The position numbers were made by a program, and so were the translations under genes. A DNA stretch of 64,000 nt from Gammaproteobacteria bacterium (GTDB lineage: Bacteria > Pseudomonadota > Gammaproteobacteria > Burkholderiales > Gallionellaceae): assembly GCA_018813765.1 (NCBI GenBank), contig JAHJBC010000007.1, forward strand, positions 233,053-297,052, given 5' to 3'. The notes under the pieces are model-generated. The model searched no databases. It was given only the letters and a program-made list of their open reading frames with translations, and was not told where the DNA came from. The first letter of the stretch is position 1. Each line of letters begins with the position of its first letter. This document shows, piece by piece, positions 29,070-39,450 of this stretch.

Positions 29070-30398
29070 ATGATTCCGCGCATGTCCGCTTCAACCGAAC
29101 TTCTCTCCCGCAGCCTCTCCGCCGTCTGGCACCCTTGCACCCAGATGAAGCGGCACGAGACGCTGCCGCTGGTACCCATCGCGCGCGGTGAAGGGGTGTG
29201 GCTGTACGACCTGGACGGCAAACGCTATCTCGACACGGTCAGCTCCTGGTGGGTGAACCTGTTCGGCCACTGCAACCCGCGCATCAATGCCGCCATCACC
29301 GATCAGCTCGGCAAACTGGAACATGTGATGCTGGCCGGATTCACGCATGAGCCGGTGGTGCAGCTTTCGGAGCGCCTGCGCGAACTGGCCCCCGCCGGAC
29401 TGGGACATTGCTTCTACGGCTCGGACGGCGCCTCCGCCACCGAGATCGCGCTGAAGATGAGCGCCCACTACTGGCGCAACAGCGGCAAAGCCCGGAAGAC
29501 CCAATTCCTCAGCTTGCAGAACAGTTACCACGGCGAGACGCTGGGCGCGCTGTCGGTGACCGATGTGGCGCTGTTCCGCGACGCCTACGGCACACTGATC
29601 CGGCAGAACGCCACCGTGCCCAGCCCGGACTGGCGCAATGCAACGCATGGCGAAAGCGCGGAAAGCTTCGCGCACCGTTGCGCCGATGCGCTGGCCGAGC
29701 ATCTGCAGCAGCATCACGAGCAAATCGCCGCCTTCATTGTCGAACCGCTGATCCAGGGTGCGGCAGGCATGGCGATGTATCACCCGGCCTATCTGCATCA
29801 TGCACGCGAACTTTGCTTGCAATACGACGTGCACCTGATCGCCGACGAGATCGCCGTCGGCATGGGCAGAACGGGCACGCTGTTCGCCTGCGAGCAGGCG
29901 AACATCCGGCCCGACTTCCTGCTGCTCTCCAAAGGCATCACCGGCGGCTACCTGCCGCTGTCGGTGGTGATGACGACTGACGAGATTTACCAAGCCTTCT
30001 ATGCCGACGAAACCGCGCGCGGCTTCCTGCATTCGCATTCCTACACCGGCAACCCGTTGGCCTGCCGTGCCGCACTGGCCACATTGGACATCTTCGCCCA
30101 GGACGATGTGCTCAATGCCAACCGGGCCAAGGCGGCATTCTTCAACCGAATCGCGCAACCCTTGCGCGAACACCCCAAGGTGCGCGACTTCCGCAATACC
30201 GGCATGGTCTGGGCGTTCGAAGTGGACACGCCGCATGCCGATTTCGCCCAGCGCTGCTTCTCGCTGGGCCTGCAGCACGAGTTGCTGCTGCGCCCGATGG
30301 GCAACACCGTCTATTTTATGCCGCCGTACATCATCAACGAAGAGCAGATGCTGATGCTGGTCACGCGCACCCTGGTCATCATCGACTTGCTGACATGA
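29070..30398 (+). CDS. bioA: Adenosylmethionine-8-amino-7-oxononanoate aminotransferase
   Basis: A 442-residue PLP enzyme of biotin synthesis that transfers an amino group from SAM to KAPA. Typical features are WHPCTQMK at the N-terminus, the YLDTVSSWWVNLFGHCNP block, FYGSDGASATEIALKM, the metal-free Asp in IADEIAVGMGRTG and the PLP lysine in LLLSKGITGGYLPLS. The start is either 29070 or the ATG at 29082. It overlaps dacB by 4 bp. No other bio genes are in the window. Confidence 0.95.
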   Translation: MIPRMSASTELLSRSLSAVWHPCTQMKRHETLPLVPIARGEGVWLYDLDGKRYLDTVSSWWVNLFGHCNPRINAAITDQLGKLEHVMLAGFTHEPVVQLSERLRELAPAGLGHCFYGSDGASATEIALKMSAHYWRNSGKARKTQFLSLQNSYHGETLGALSVTDVALFRDAYGTLIRQNATVPSPDWRNATHGESAESFAHRCADALAEHLQQHHEQIAAFIVEPLIQGAAGMAMYHPAYLHHARELCLQYDVHLIADEIAVGMGRTGTLFACEQANIRPDFLLLSKGITGGYLPLSVVMTTDEIYQAFYADETARGFLHSHSYTGNPLACRAALATLDIFAQDDVLNANRAKAAFFNRIAQPLREHPKVRDFRNTGMVWAFEVDTPHADFAQRCFSLGLQHELLLRPMGNTVYFMPPYIINEEQMLMLVTRTLVIIDLLT

Positions 30399-31825
30399 AA
30401 CGTTACTGCACCTTCGCATTGCTTGGTCTTGCCTTCAGTGCTCAGGCCGCGTCTCTGCCCGCATCAGTCAGGAAGGAATTGAGCAAGGCCGGCATTCCGC
30501 AATCCGCCGTCGCCGTCGAGGTGCGCGAAGTCGGCAAACATGCGCCGCTCGTCAGCGTCAATTCCCGCCGCGCGATGAACCCGGCTTCGACCATGAAGCT
30601 GCTCACCACCTACGCCGCGCTCGACCTGCTTGGCCCCGCCTACACCTGGAAGACCGAGGCATGGATCGATGGCGAACTGAAAGACGGCGTGCTCGACGGG
30701 GACCTGATCCTCAAGGGTTACGGCGACCCGAAATTCACCATCGAGCGATTCTGGCTGTGGCTCTCCGAATTACGTTCGCGCGGCCTGCGCGAGATTCGCG
30801 GCGACCTGGTGCTGGACCGCAGCCACTTCGACCTGCCGGAGCACGACCCGGCGCAATTCGACAGCGATCCATTGCGCGCCTATAACGTCGGCCCAGATGC
30901 CTTGCTGCTCAACTTCAACACGCTGCGCTTGCGTTACCTGCCGGAGGACGAAGGATTGCGGATTGTGACGCAGCCATCCCTTGCAGGCATCGCACTGGAC
31001 AACCGCCTCACGCCCGGGACTGCCCTGGTGAATTGCGACGACTGGGATGAGCAGTTCTCAGTTCAACCCGGCGGAGACAGCGTCGTGCTGGCCGGCGACT
31101 ATCCGGTCGAGTGCGGCGAGCGCGAGCAGAACCTCAGCGTGATGCCGCACACCCGCTATGTTGAAGCGGTTTTCCGCGCCGTCTGGCAGGAACTCGGCGG
31201 CACGTTGAAGGGCAGGCAGCGCGACGGCGCGGTCGGCGAGAGCGCAAGACTCTACTCAACACACCATTCCGAACCCCTGGGCGCCATCATTCGCGACATC
31301 AACAAGTTCAGCAACAATGTCATGGCGCGGCAATTGTTCCTGACGCTGGGCGAAACGATCCAGCGTCCTTCCCTTGCCGCCGTAGACGGAATGACGGTCA
31401 AACCGCTCACGGTGGAACGCGGCAGCGAGGCCATGTTCACCTGGCTGAGGCAGCAACGGCTGAATGCTTCCGGACTGGTACTGGAGAACGGAGCGGGTCT
31501 GTCGCGCATCGAACGCATCAGCGCACGCCAGCTGTCACTACTGCTGCAGCACGCCAGCAACCATCCGCTCAGTTCGGAGTTCCAGGCTTCGCTACCGATA
31601 CTGGGCGTGGACGGCTCGGTGAAGAAACGGCTGAAAGAAAGCCCAGCCGCCAGCCATGCGCACCTGAAGACCGGTACGCTGGAGGGCGTGAAGACCATCG
31701 CGGGATATGTGAAGTCGAAGAGTGGACGCGAATGGATAGTGGTGTTCTTCATCAACCATCCGCGCGCCAGACGCGGTACGGATGCGCAGGACGCGCTGAT
31801 TGAATGGGTGCAGCAGAAGCACTGA
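30395..31825 (+). CDS. dacB: D-alanyl-D-alanine carboxypeptidase/endopeptidase (PBP4 family)
   Basis: A 476-residue periplasmic penicillin-binding protein of class C. The signal peptide ends near ALASA-like QAASL. The three catalytic motifs are present: PASTMK (nucleophile serine), SNN in KFSNNVMARQ and KTGTLEG. It trims or cleaves peptidoglycan cross-links. Length fits PBP4. It overlaps bioA by ATGA and is convergent with ubiD, only 2 bp apart. Confidence 0.93.
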   Translation: MKRYCTFALLGLAFSAQAASLPASVRKELSKAGIPQSAVAVEVREVGKHAPLVSVNSRRAMNPASTMKLLTTYAALDLLGPAYTWKTEAWIDGELKDGVLDGDLILKGYGDPKFTIERFWLWLSELRSRGLREIRGDLVLDRSHFDLPEHDPAQFDSDPLRAYNVGPDALLLNFNTLRLRYLPEDEGLRIVTQPSLAGIALDNRLTPGTALVNCDDWDEQFSVQPGGDSVVLAGDYPVECGEREQNLSVMPHTRYVEAVFRAVWQELGGTLKGRQRDGAVGESARLYSTHHSEPLGAIIRDINKFSNNVMARQLFLTLGETIQRPSLAAVDGMTVKPLTVERGSEAMFTWLRQQRLNASGLVLENGAGLSRIERISARQLSLLLQHASNHPLSSEFQASLPILGVDGSVKKRLKESPAASHAHLKTGTLEGVKTIAGYVKSKSGREWIVVFFINHPRARRGTDAQDALIEWVQQKH

Positions 31826-31827
31826 AA

Positions 31828-33291
31828 CTACAATCCCAGTTCTTTCCACATCGCATCCACTTTAGCTTTTACCGCCGCATCCATCACGATGGGCGTGCCC
31901 CATTCGCGCTGTGTTTCGCCCGGCCACTTGTTGGTCGCATCCAGCCCCATCTTGCCGCCGAGACCGCTGACCGGAGAAGCGAAATCGAGGTAGTCGATGG
32001 GCGTGTTCTCCACCAGCAGCGTGTCGCGCACCGGGTCCATGCGCGTGGTGATCGCCCACATGACCTCTTTCCAGTCGCGCACGTCGATGTCGTCGTCCAC
32101 CACGATGATGAACTTGGTGTACATGAACTGGCGCAGGAAACTCCAGATCCCGAACATCACGCGCTTGGCATGCCCGGCATACTGCTTCTTGATGCTCACC
32201 ACCGCCATGCGGTAGGAGCAACCTTCCGGCGGCAGGTAGAAGTCAGTGATCTCGGGGAATTGTTTCTGCAGCAGCGGCACGAACACCTCGTTCAGCGCTA
32301 CGCCCAGCATGGCCGGTTCGTCGGGCGGTTTGCCGGTATAGGTGGAGTGATAAATGGGATCGCGGCGCATGGTGATGCGCTCGATGGTGAACACGGGGAA
32401 CTTGTCCTGCTCGTTGTAGTAGCCGGTGTGGTCTCCGTACGGACCTTCGAGTGCGGTCTCGCCCGGATGAATCGCACCTTCCAGCACGATCTCGGCGGAA
32501 GCGGGCACTTGCAGATCGCTGCCGATACACTTCACCAGTTCCGTCTTGCTGCCGCGCAGCAAGCCGGCGAATTGGTATTCGGACAATGAATCCGGAACCG
32601 GTGTCACCGCGCCGAGGATGGTGGCCGGATCGGCGCCGATCACCACCGCGACCGGATACGGCTGCCCCGGATTTTTTTCGCAGTGGTCGCGAAAATCCAG
32701 CGCACCGCCGCGATGCGCCAGCCAGCGCATGATGACCTTGTTCGGCGCGATCACCTGCTGGCGATAGATGCCCAGATTCTGGCGCGGCTTGTTTGGCCCT
32801 CGCGTCACTACCAGCCCCCACGTGATCAGCGGCGCGATGTCGCCCGGCCAGCAGTGCTGGATCGGCAACTTGGACAGATCGACATCCGCGCCTTCCCACA
32901 CAATCTCCTGGCACGGCGCAGACGACAGCACCTTGGGCGACATGGTGAGCACCTGCTTCAGGATCGGCCATTTTTCCCACGCTTCCTTCAAGCCTTTGGG
33001 CGGTTCCGGTTCTTTCAGGTAGGCGAGCAGCTTGCCGACTTCGCGTAATGCCTGAGTGTTTTCCTCGCCCATACCCAGCGCCACACGGCGCGGCGTGCCG
33101 AACAGGTTGGCCAGCACCGGCACCTTGTGCCCCACCACATTCTCGAACAGCAGCGCCGGACCCTGCGCTCGCAACACGCGGTCGCAGATCTCGGTCATCT
33201 CCAGATGTGTGGAGACAAGCGCTGTCACGCGCTTGAGTTCGCCGGTGTTCTCCAGTTGGGAAATGAAGTCGCGCAGGTCTTTATATTTCAT
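31828..33291 (-). CDS. ubiD: 3-octaprenyl-4-hydroxybenzoate carboxy-lyase
   Basis: A 487-residue prenylated-FMN-dependent decarboxylase of ubiquinone synthesis. Recognisable are [14 protein letters not shown], the [22 protein letters not shown] block, [23 protein letters not shown] and [21 protein letters not shown]. The start at 33291 is the canonical one; 15 upstream codons lie in a repeat. Ubiquinone is the likely electron carrier for the respiratory and extracellular electron transfer proteins of this window. Confidence 0.96.
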   Translation of the reverse strand: MKYKDLRDFISQLENTGELKRVTALVSTHLEMTEICDRVLRAQGPALLFENVVGHKVPVLANLFGTPRRVALGMGEENTQALREVGKLLAYLKEPEPPKGLKEAWEKWPILKQVLTMSPKVLSSAPCQEIVWEGADVDLSKLPIQHCWPGDIAPLITWGLVVTRGPNKPRQNLGIYRQQVIAPNKVIMRWLAHRGGALDFRDHCEKNPGQPYPVAVVIGADPATILGAVTPVPDSLSEYQFAGLLRGSKTELVKCIGSDLQVPASAEIVLEGAIHPGETALEGPYGDHTGYYNEQDKFPVFTIERITMRRDPIYHSTYTGKPPDEPAMLGVALNEVFVPLLQKQFPEITDFYLPPEGCSYRMAVVSIKKQYAGHAKRVMFGIWSFLRQFMYTKFIIVVDDDIDVRDWKEVMWAITTRMDPVRDTLLVENTPIDYLDFASPVSGLGGKMGLDATNKWPGETQREWGTPIVMDAAVKAKVDAMWKELGL

Positions 33292-33308
33292 TACTGCTCC
33301 TTGAGCTT

Positions 33309-33372
33309 GTAGCAGGTAGCCTGTAGCGGGTAGCAAAGCCTGGTTGGCTACAAGCTACAGGCTACCTGCTAC
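33309..33372. repeat. 19 bp perfect inverted repeat between ubiD and acyltransferase gene
   Basis: Arms at 33309-33327 and 33354-33372 are perfectly complementary and separated by 26 bp. Each arm is built of short GTAGC/CCTG words. It could form a long hairpin in RNA from either strand, but has no U-tract. It looks like a palindromic intergenic element rather than a terminator. Confidence 0.75.
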
Positions 33373-33376
33373 GCGC

Positions 33377-34246
33377 TCAATAAAATCTCTTCTCGCCCTC
33401 GGGGCGAGTCTTGAACCTTTTGTGCAACCAGAAATACTGTTCCGGCATCTCCAGCGCGCGCTGTTCGATGAATTCGTTCATGCGTCTGGCATCGGCGATC
33501 TCGTCGCCGCTCGGATAGTTCTCCCATGCCGGGTAGAAAGTCAGCACATATCCCTGTCCACCGGGTAACACGCGCGTGATGCTGGGCACGATCTTCGCGC
33601 CGGTCATTTTGGCGATGCGCGGCACCGAGGTCATGGTGGCTGCGGGTACGCCGAAGAAGGGGATGAACGCGCCATCCCGCACGCCCTGGTCCTGGTCGGG
33701 CGGATAGATGAACGGCATGTTCTCTTTCATGCCCTTGATGATCGGGCGCAGTCCTTCCTGGCGTGAATAGAGGTGCTGGTTGCGGAAGCGTGCGCGCTTC
33801 TCCAGCAGCAGTTCGGTCATGTACACATTCTTCTGGTTGGCGTACATGCACACCGTATCGATCTGCTGCGCGATCCACTGGCCGCCCGCATCCATGCCGA
33901 CGAAATGCGGCGTGAGCAGGATCATGGGCTGGCCTTTAGCCGCCTCGAAGTGTTCTATCCCCTCGACACGGATCAGGCTGTTGATGCGTTCGGCGCTGCT
34001 CCACCACAGGATGCAACGCTCGATGAGGCCGCGCATGAACATCCTGAAATGCGCGCGCACCAGTTTCCTGCGCGCCGCCTCGCTCATTTCCGGAAAACAC
34101 AAACGCAGGTTGATCATGCCCACCTTGCGCCGTTCGGCCGCGAACGGATAAGCCAGCATGCCCAAACCGTTGCCGATGGCGACAATGATGCGAAACGGCA
34201 AAAAATGGATCAGCCACAGTATGAAAACGCCGAAACGAACCAGCAT
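33377..34246 (-). CDS. Lipid A acyltransferase, LpxL/HtrB family (second copy)
   Basis: A 289-residue membrane-anchored enzyme with an N-terminal helix (about 1-30) and the acyltransferase motif HFVGMD in ILLTPHFVGMDAGGQ, where His and Asp form the catalytic pair. PPDQDQG and FFGVPA follow as in lauroyl acyltransferases. It transfers a secondary fatty acid from acyl-ACP to Kdo2-lipid IVA. The start codon overlaps the stop of the upstream paralogue (TGATG), so the two are translationally coupled. The acyl chain is not predictable. Confidence 0.88.
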   Translation of the reverse strand: MLVRFGVFILWLIHFLPFRIIVAIGNGLGMLAYPFAAERRKVGMINLRLCFPEMSEAARRKLVRAHFRMFMRGLIERCILWWSSAERINSLIRVEGIEHFEAAKGQPMILLTPHFVGMDAGGQWIAQQIDTVCMYANQKNVYMTELLLEKRARFRNQHLYSRQEGLRPIIKGMKENMPFIYPPDQDQGVRDGAFIPFFGVPAATMTSVPRIAKMTGAKIVPSITRVLPGGQGYVLTFYPAWENYPSGDEIADARRMNEFIEQRALEMPEQYFWLHKRFKTRPEGEKRFY

Positions 34247-35109
34247 CAATGCTCCTTGGGTGTCTCCGGCGGCAACGCGCCGCGCGGGACCTTGTAACGG
34301 TTGTAACTCCACAGATATTGCTCGGGATGCTCGCTTATCACTTCTTCCAGCGCCGCGTTCAACTGCACCGGGATCGATTTGCCGGTATCGAAGGACAACG
34401 GTGAGAAATGCAAGGCATACCCTTCGCCGCGAGGCAGTCGCTCGCAGGCGCACATCACCGATGCTGCGCCGCTGGATTCCATCAGTTTGCCGATCAGGGT
34501 CATGGTGTAGGCAGGCCGTCCGAAGAACGGGGCCCATACGCCTTCGCCGTTGCCCGGCGCCTGGTCCGGCAGCACGCCGATGACCTGGCCTTTCTTGAGC
34601 GCCTTCAGCAGTTGCCGCACGCCGCCGAGATCGGCCGGCGCCAGCTTCATCTGTCCGCGTTCGCGCCCTTCATGCATCAGCGTATCCAGAAATTTCCAGC
34701 GCGGCACCCGGTACATGCAAGTCATCGGGGTTCGTGCCGCGATATACAGGCCGATGACCTCGAAACAGCCAATATGCGGCGTCAGCACGATCACCCCCTT
34801 GCCTTGCGCATGCGCCGCCTCGAAATGTTCCCAGCCGTGGCATTGCCTGACACTGGCCACCACCTCCTCGAACGGACGGCGCCACACCCAGGGCAACTCC
34901 AGCACGCCCTTGCCCATCTCGCGGATATTGGTATGCAGCAGGCTTTTCAAGCCGGATTCCGACCTGGCCAGCCCGGCGTTGTACAGATTTTCGCGCAGGC
35001 GGAATGAATATCGCTTGGAAAACAGGTAGGTTACCCAGCCGAAAAATGCGCCGAGTCGGTGCAACGCCGACAGGGGCAGGCGCGCCAGTAGGTCAAACAG
35101 GACAATCAT
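34246..35109 (-). CDS. Lipid A acyltransferase, LpxL/HtrB family (first copy)
   Basis: A 287-residue paralogue of the next gene, with an N-terminal helix, the motif VIVLTPHIGCFEVIG (catalytic His and Glu spaced by four), LPDQAPGNGEGVWAPFFG and a C-terminal EHPEQYLWSYNRYKVPR. The tandem pair is expected to supply two different secondary acylations of lipid A, as LpxL and LpxM do in enterics. First gene of the pair, divergent from metK. Confidence 0.88.
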   Translation of the reverse strand: MIVLFDLLARLPLSALHRLGAFFGWVTYLFSKRYSFRLRENLYNAGLARSESGLKSLLHTNIREMGKGVLELPWVWRRPFEEVVASVRQCHGWEHFEAAHAQGKGVIVLTPHIGCFEVIGLYIAARTPMTCMYRVPRWKFLDTLMHEGRERGQMKLAPADLGGVRQLLKALKKGQVIGVLPDQAPGNGEGVWAPFFGRPAYTMTLIGKLMESSGAASVMCACERLPRGEGYALHFSPLSFDTGKSIPVQLNAALEEVISEHPEQYLWSYNRYKVPRGALPPETPKEH

Positions 35110-35144
35110 TCAGCCAGCCCATAAACTCAAGAAGACGGGGATTT

Positions 35145-35153
35145 TGTTATACT
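35145..35153 (+). promoter_or_regulatory. Extended -10 promoter candidate for metK
   Basis: TGTTATACT fits an extended -10 element (TGn followed by TATACT), 40 bp upstream of the metK start. The -35 region is not well matched, which is common for extended -10 promoters. No riboswitch is apparent in this leader. Confidence 0.45.
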
Positions 35154-35192
35154 GCGCGCCCATTTAACCATTGAAGCAGCAATCGGAGAGCC

Positions 35193-36356
35193 ATGAGCGA
35201 ATACTTTTTTACATCCGAATCCGTGTCCGAGGGCCATCCGGACAAGGTAGCAGACCAGATTTCCGATGCCATCGTTGACGCGATTCTAGCGCAGGACAAA
35301 CATTCCCGCATCGCTGCGGAGACGCTGGTCTCCACCGGACTGGTCGTTCTCGCGGGTGAGATCACTACCAGCGCCCAGGTGAACTTCTCCAAGGTTGCGC
35401 GCGAAACCATCCGCAAGATCGGTTATGACGACCCCAATCTTCGCTTCGACGCCGACGGTTGCTCGGTACAAGTGTGCTACGGCACGCAAAGCCCGGACAT
35501 CGCACAGGGCGTGGACAAAGCCTATGACGACACGCTCGATCAGGGCGCGGGCGACCAGGGACTGATGTTCGGTTATGCCTGCCGCGAGACCGATGTGCTG
35601 ATGCCGCTGCCGATCTACCTGTCGCACCGACTGGTCGAACGCCAGGCGCAATTGCGCCGCGACGGCCGCTTGAACTGGCTGCGCCCGGACGCAAAGTCGC
35701 AAGTCACCATCAAGTATGTGGACGACAAGCCTTTCAGCATCGACACCGTGGTGCTTTCCACCCAGCACTCGCCGGACATCGAACTGCCGCAGATAAGAGA
35801 GGCCATCATCGAGGAAGTCATCAAGCCGGTGCTGCCCAAGGAACTCATGAAGGGCGACATCAAGTATCTGGTGAACCCGACCGGACGTTTCGTCATCGGC
35901 GGCCCGCACGGCGATGCCGGTTTGACCGGCCGCAAGATCATCGTCGACACCTACGGCGGCGCAGCCCCGCATGGCGGCGGCGCGTTCTCCGGCAAGGACC
36001 CGTCCAAGGTCGACCGCTCGGCTGCTTATGCCGGACGTTATGTGGCGAAAAACATCGTCGCCGCCGGTCTGGCCGACAAGTGCCTGGTGCAGATCAGCTA
36101 CGCCATCGGCGTGGCGCAGCCCACCAGCATCATGGTCACCACCTACGGTACCGGCAAGATAGCCGACGACAAGATCACCGCGCTGGTCAAGAAACATTTC
36201 GACCTGCGCCCGAAGGGCATCGTGCACATGCTCGACCTGCTGCGCCCGATCTACCAGAAGACGGCCGCTTACGGTCACTTCGGTCGCGAGGAGCCGGAGT
36301 TCAAGTGGGAAGCCACGGACAAGGCTGCGGCATTGCGCGCTGACGCAGGACTGTAA
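35193..36356 (+). CDS. metK: S-adenosylmethionine synthetase
   Basis: A 387-residue cytosolic enzyme making SAM from methionine and ATP. Hallmarks are [14 protein letters not shown] at the N-terminus, [12 protein letters not shown] with the hexapeptide motif, and [19 protein letters not shown]. Length and start are standard, with ribosome binding site CGGAGAG 5 bp upstream. It is followed after 290 bp by the SAH-riboswitch-controlled ahcY gene, so the whole SAM cycle lies together. Confidence 0.97.
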   Translation: MSEYFFTSESVSEGHPDKVADQISDAIVDAILAQDKHSRIAAETLVSTGLVVLAGEITTSAQVNFSKVARETIRKIGYDDPNLRFDADGCSVQVCYGTQSPDIAQGVDKAYDDTLDQGAGDQGLMFGYACRETDVLMPLPIYLSHRLVERQAQLRRDGRLNWLRPDAKSQVTIKYVDDKPFSIDTVVLSTQHSPDIELPQIREAIIEEVIKPVLPKELMKGDIKYLVNPTGRFVIGGPHGDAGLTGRKIIVDTYGGAAPHGGGAFSGKDPSKVDRSAAYAGRYVAKNIVAAGLADKCLVQISYAIGVAQPTSIMVTTYGTGKIADDKITALVKKHFDLRPKGIVHMLDLLRPIYQKTAAYGHFGREEPEFKWEATDKAAALRADAGL

Positions 36357-36370
36357 GTAACAAACCCACA

Positions 36371-36500
36371 GTCCACGAAAAGCACAAAACTCACGAAATG
36401 GGGTAGGCAGGCATTTCGCCGCAAGGCGAAAGCTCGCAAAACTTCATTACCGCCAAAGTAGTTCGCTGTTGTGTTCGTGCTTTTCGTGTCTTTCGTGGAC
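36371..36500. repeat. Dispersed inverted-repeat element, copy 1
   Basis: The element begins GTCCACGAAA and ends TTTCGTGGAC, with further complementary words (AGCAC, CACGAAA) just inside. A related 78 bp copy is at 43478-43555. Copy 1 carries an extra internal stretch of about 50 bp. There is no coding capacity, so a small palindromic repeat or MITE-like element is likely. Confidence 0.75.
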
Positions 36501-36534
36501 AATTAGTTTCAAAGGATTCAAGTAACCCCCTTCC

Positions 36535-36616
36535 CGCCGAGGGGCGCTGCAGCAGTCACCGTTCGGTGAACCTGTCAGGCTCGGCGAAGATGGCTCAACA
36601 TGTTGCAACGGCGCCC
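36535..36616 (+). promoter_or_regulatory. S-adenosylhomocysteine (SAH) riboswitch aptamer
   Basis: The sequence carries the conserved blocks of the SAH riboswitch: GCCGAGGGGCGCTGCAGC, then TCAGGCTCGGC, then GTTGCAACGGCGCCC. Stem P1 pairs GCCGA (36536-36540) with TCGGC (36581-36585), and the GGCGC strand can pair with GCGCC in the 3' block as the pseudoknot helix. It lies directly upstream of ahcY, the usual target, whose product removes SAH. Binding is expected to turn expression on when SAH accumulates. Confidence 0.93.
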
Positions 36617-36641
36617 ATTCATTAACTTATCAAATGAATGG
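36615..36641 (+). promoter_or_regulatory. Candidate expression-platform hairpin hiding the ahcY ribosome binding site
   Basis: CCATTCATT (36615-36623) pairs perfectly with AATGAATGG (36633-36641). Its 3' arm contains the first two bases of the ribosome binding site GGAG (36640-36643), 6 nt from the ahcY ATG, and its 5' arm shares two C residues with the 3' end of the aptamer. Aptamer folding and this hairpin should therefore compete. Confidence 0.65.
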
Positions 36642-36649
36642 AGTGCAAT

Positions 36650-38044
<1,395 letters not shown>

Positions 38045-38068
38045 GCTGCTTGATGCGGGTATGATTGC

Positions 38069-38098
38069 GGGGCGGGTTTTCCCGCCCCTTCGATTTTT
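38069..38098 (+). terminator. Possible terminator after ahcY
   Basis: GGGGCGGG and CCCGCCCC pair around a TTTT loop and are followed by TTCGATTTTT. The stem is very stable, but the T-run is interrupted and the next gene starts only 10 bp later, so it may only attenuate transcription into the membrane protein gene and metF. Confidence 0.6.
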
Positions 38099-38107
38099 GA
38101 GAGAACG

Positions 38108-38497
38108 ATGCTGCTACGGTTGTTACTGATCTGGACCCTGAACTCGCTGGCATTGATCGCCGTGGCGAACTTCGTCCCCGGCATTCATGTCGAGGGATTC
38201 ATGGCCGCGTTTATCGCTGCCTTTGTGCTGGGTCTGGTCAATACACTCGTCCGCCCGATCTTCCTGGTGCTGACTCTTCCGGTCACCGTGATCACGCTGG
38301 GATTGTTCATCTTCGTCATCAATGGCCTGATGTTCTGGTTCGCCGGTTCCATCCTGCGCGGATTCATGGTCGACAGTTTCTGGCACGGCGTGTTGGGCGC
38401 GATCCTGTACAGCATCTTTTCTTGGGCCTTGAGTTCGGCCGCAGCTCAATTACTGGTAAGAAAACATGGAAATCACAAAGACACCGATCAGCTTTGA
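38108..38497 (+). CDS. Phage-holin-family / YvlD-like small membrane protein
   Basis: A 129-residue protein with four hydrophobic helices (about 3-22, 28-50, 55-78, 85-115), including NTLVRPIFLVLTLPVTVITLG, the conserved core of the YvlD/DUF360 group. Its function is unknown. In betaproteobacteria this gene commonly sits between ahcY and metF, as here, and it overlaps metF by 32 bp. It may be translated mainly as a link in the methionine-cycle operon, or may have an unrelated membrane role. Confidence 0.85.
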   Translation: MLLRLLLIWTLNSLALIAVANFVPGIHVEGFMAAFIAAFVLGLVNTLVRPIFLVLTLPVTVITLGLFIFVINGLMFWFAGSILRGFMVDSFWHGVLGAILYSIFSWALSSAAAQLLVRKHGNHKDTDQL

Positions 38498-39308
38498 ATT
38501 CTATCCGCCGCAGTCGCCGGAAGGCGCAGAAAGGCTTGCCGCCGCACGCCAGCGTCTGGCCGCTTTCAAGCCGGAATATTTCTCCGTCACCTTCGGTGCG
38601 GGCGGCTCCACCCAGGACCGCACGATGGAAACCATCAAGCAGATCCACGCCGAAGGACACAGCGCCGCACCGCACCTGTCCTGCGTCGGCTCCACGCGCG
38701 ACAACATCTGCGCCATGCTGTTCGCCTACAAGGATATGGGCATCAAGCGCATCGTCGCCCTGCGCGGCGATCTGCCTTCCGGCATGCACAGCATCGGCGA
38801 ATTCCAGTACGCCAACGAACTGGTATCGTTCATCCGCGCCCAGACCGGCGAACATTTCCGCATCGAGGTCGCCGCCTATCCCGAGTTCCACCCGCAGGCC
38901 AGATCGGCGCGCGAGGACATGCTCAATTTCAAACGCAAGATGAACGCGGGGGCCAACTCGGCCATCACGCAATATTTCTACAACGCCGACGCCTATTTCC
39001 GTTTCGTCGACGAGACGCGCAAGCTCGGCGTCACCGCCCCCGTCGTGCCGGGCATCATGCCCATCGTGCGTTTCTCTCAACTCGCGCGTTTCTCCGACAA
39101 CTGCGGCGCCGAGATCCCGCGCTGGCTGCGCAAGACCATGGAAGGCTACGGCGACGACTCGGACTCAGTGCAGCAGTTCGGCCTCGATGTCGTCACCCGC
39201 CTGTGCGAACAGCTCATCGCGGGCGGCGCGCCGGGTCTGCATTTCTACACGCTGAACCAGGCGTCCGCTTCGATCGAGATACTTAAGCGCCTGGGATACC
39301 GCGCGTAG
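38466..39308 (+). CDS. metF: 5,10-methylenetetrahydrofolate reductase
   Basis: A 280-residue FAD enzyme that reduces methylene-THF to methyl-THF, the methyl donor for homocysteine methylation. Family features include SFEFYPPQSPEGAERL, VTFGAGGSTQDRT, LRGDLPSGM and TQYFYNADAYFRFVD. It overlaps the preceding membrane protein gene and completes the SAH-riboswitch operon, joining homocysteine release by AhcY to remethylation. Confidence 0.96.
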   Translation: MEITKTPISFEFYPPQSPEGAERLAAARQRLAAFKPEYFSVTFGAGGSTQDRTMETIKQIHAEGHSAAPHLSCVGSTRDNICAMLFAYKDMGIKRIVALRGDLPSGMHSIGEFQYANELVSFIRAQTGEHFRIEVAAYPEFHPQARSAREDMLNFKRKMNAGANSAITQYFYNADAYFRFVDETRKLGVTAPVVPGIMPIVRFSQLARFSDNCGAEIPRWLRKTMEGYGDDSDSVQQFGLDVVTRLCEQLIAGGAPGLHFYTLNQASASIEILKRLGYRA

Positions 39309-39319
39309 CCAACTCAATC

Positions 39320-39431
39320 CCCTCTCCCGCAAGCGGGAGAGGGTAAGGGTGAGGGTCGTGGCAATGAAGATAGTTTTGTTGTGATCTACCATCCCTCATC
39401 CCCGGCCCTTCTCCCGCTTGCGGGAGAAGGG
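39320..39431. repeat. Two related palindromes in the metF-trhP spacer
   Basis: Perfect palindromes at 39320-39343 (arms CCCTCTCCCGC and GCGGGAGAGGG) and 39406-39431 (arms CCCTTCTCCCGC and GCGGGAGAAGGG) flank a 62 bp centre that carries GGTAAGGGTGAGGG and CCCTCATCCCCGG, also roughly complementary. A similar CCTTCTCCC/GGGAGAAGG sequence is at about 51575-51597. The elements resemble widespread proteobacterial intergenic repeats. Confidence 0.75.
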
Positions 39432-39450
39432 AGCATAAAGCGAAGGTCAT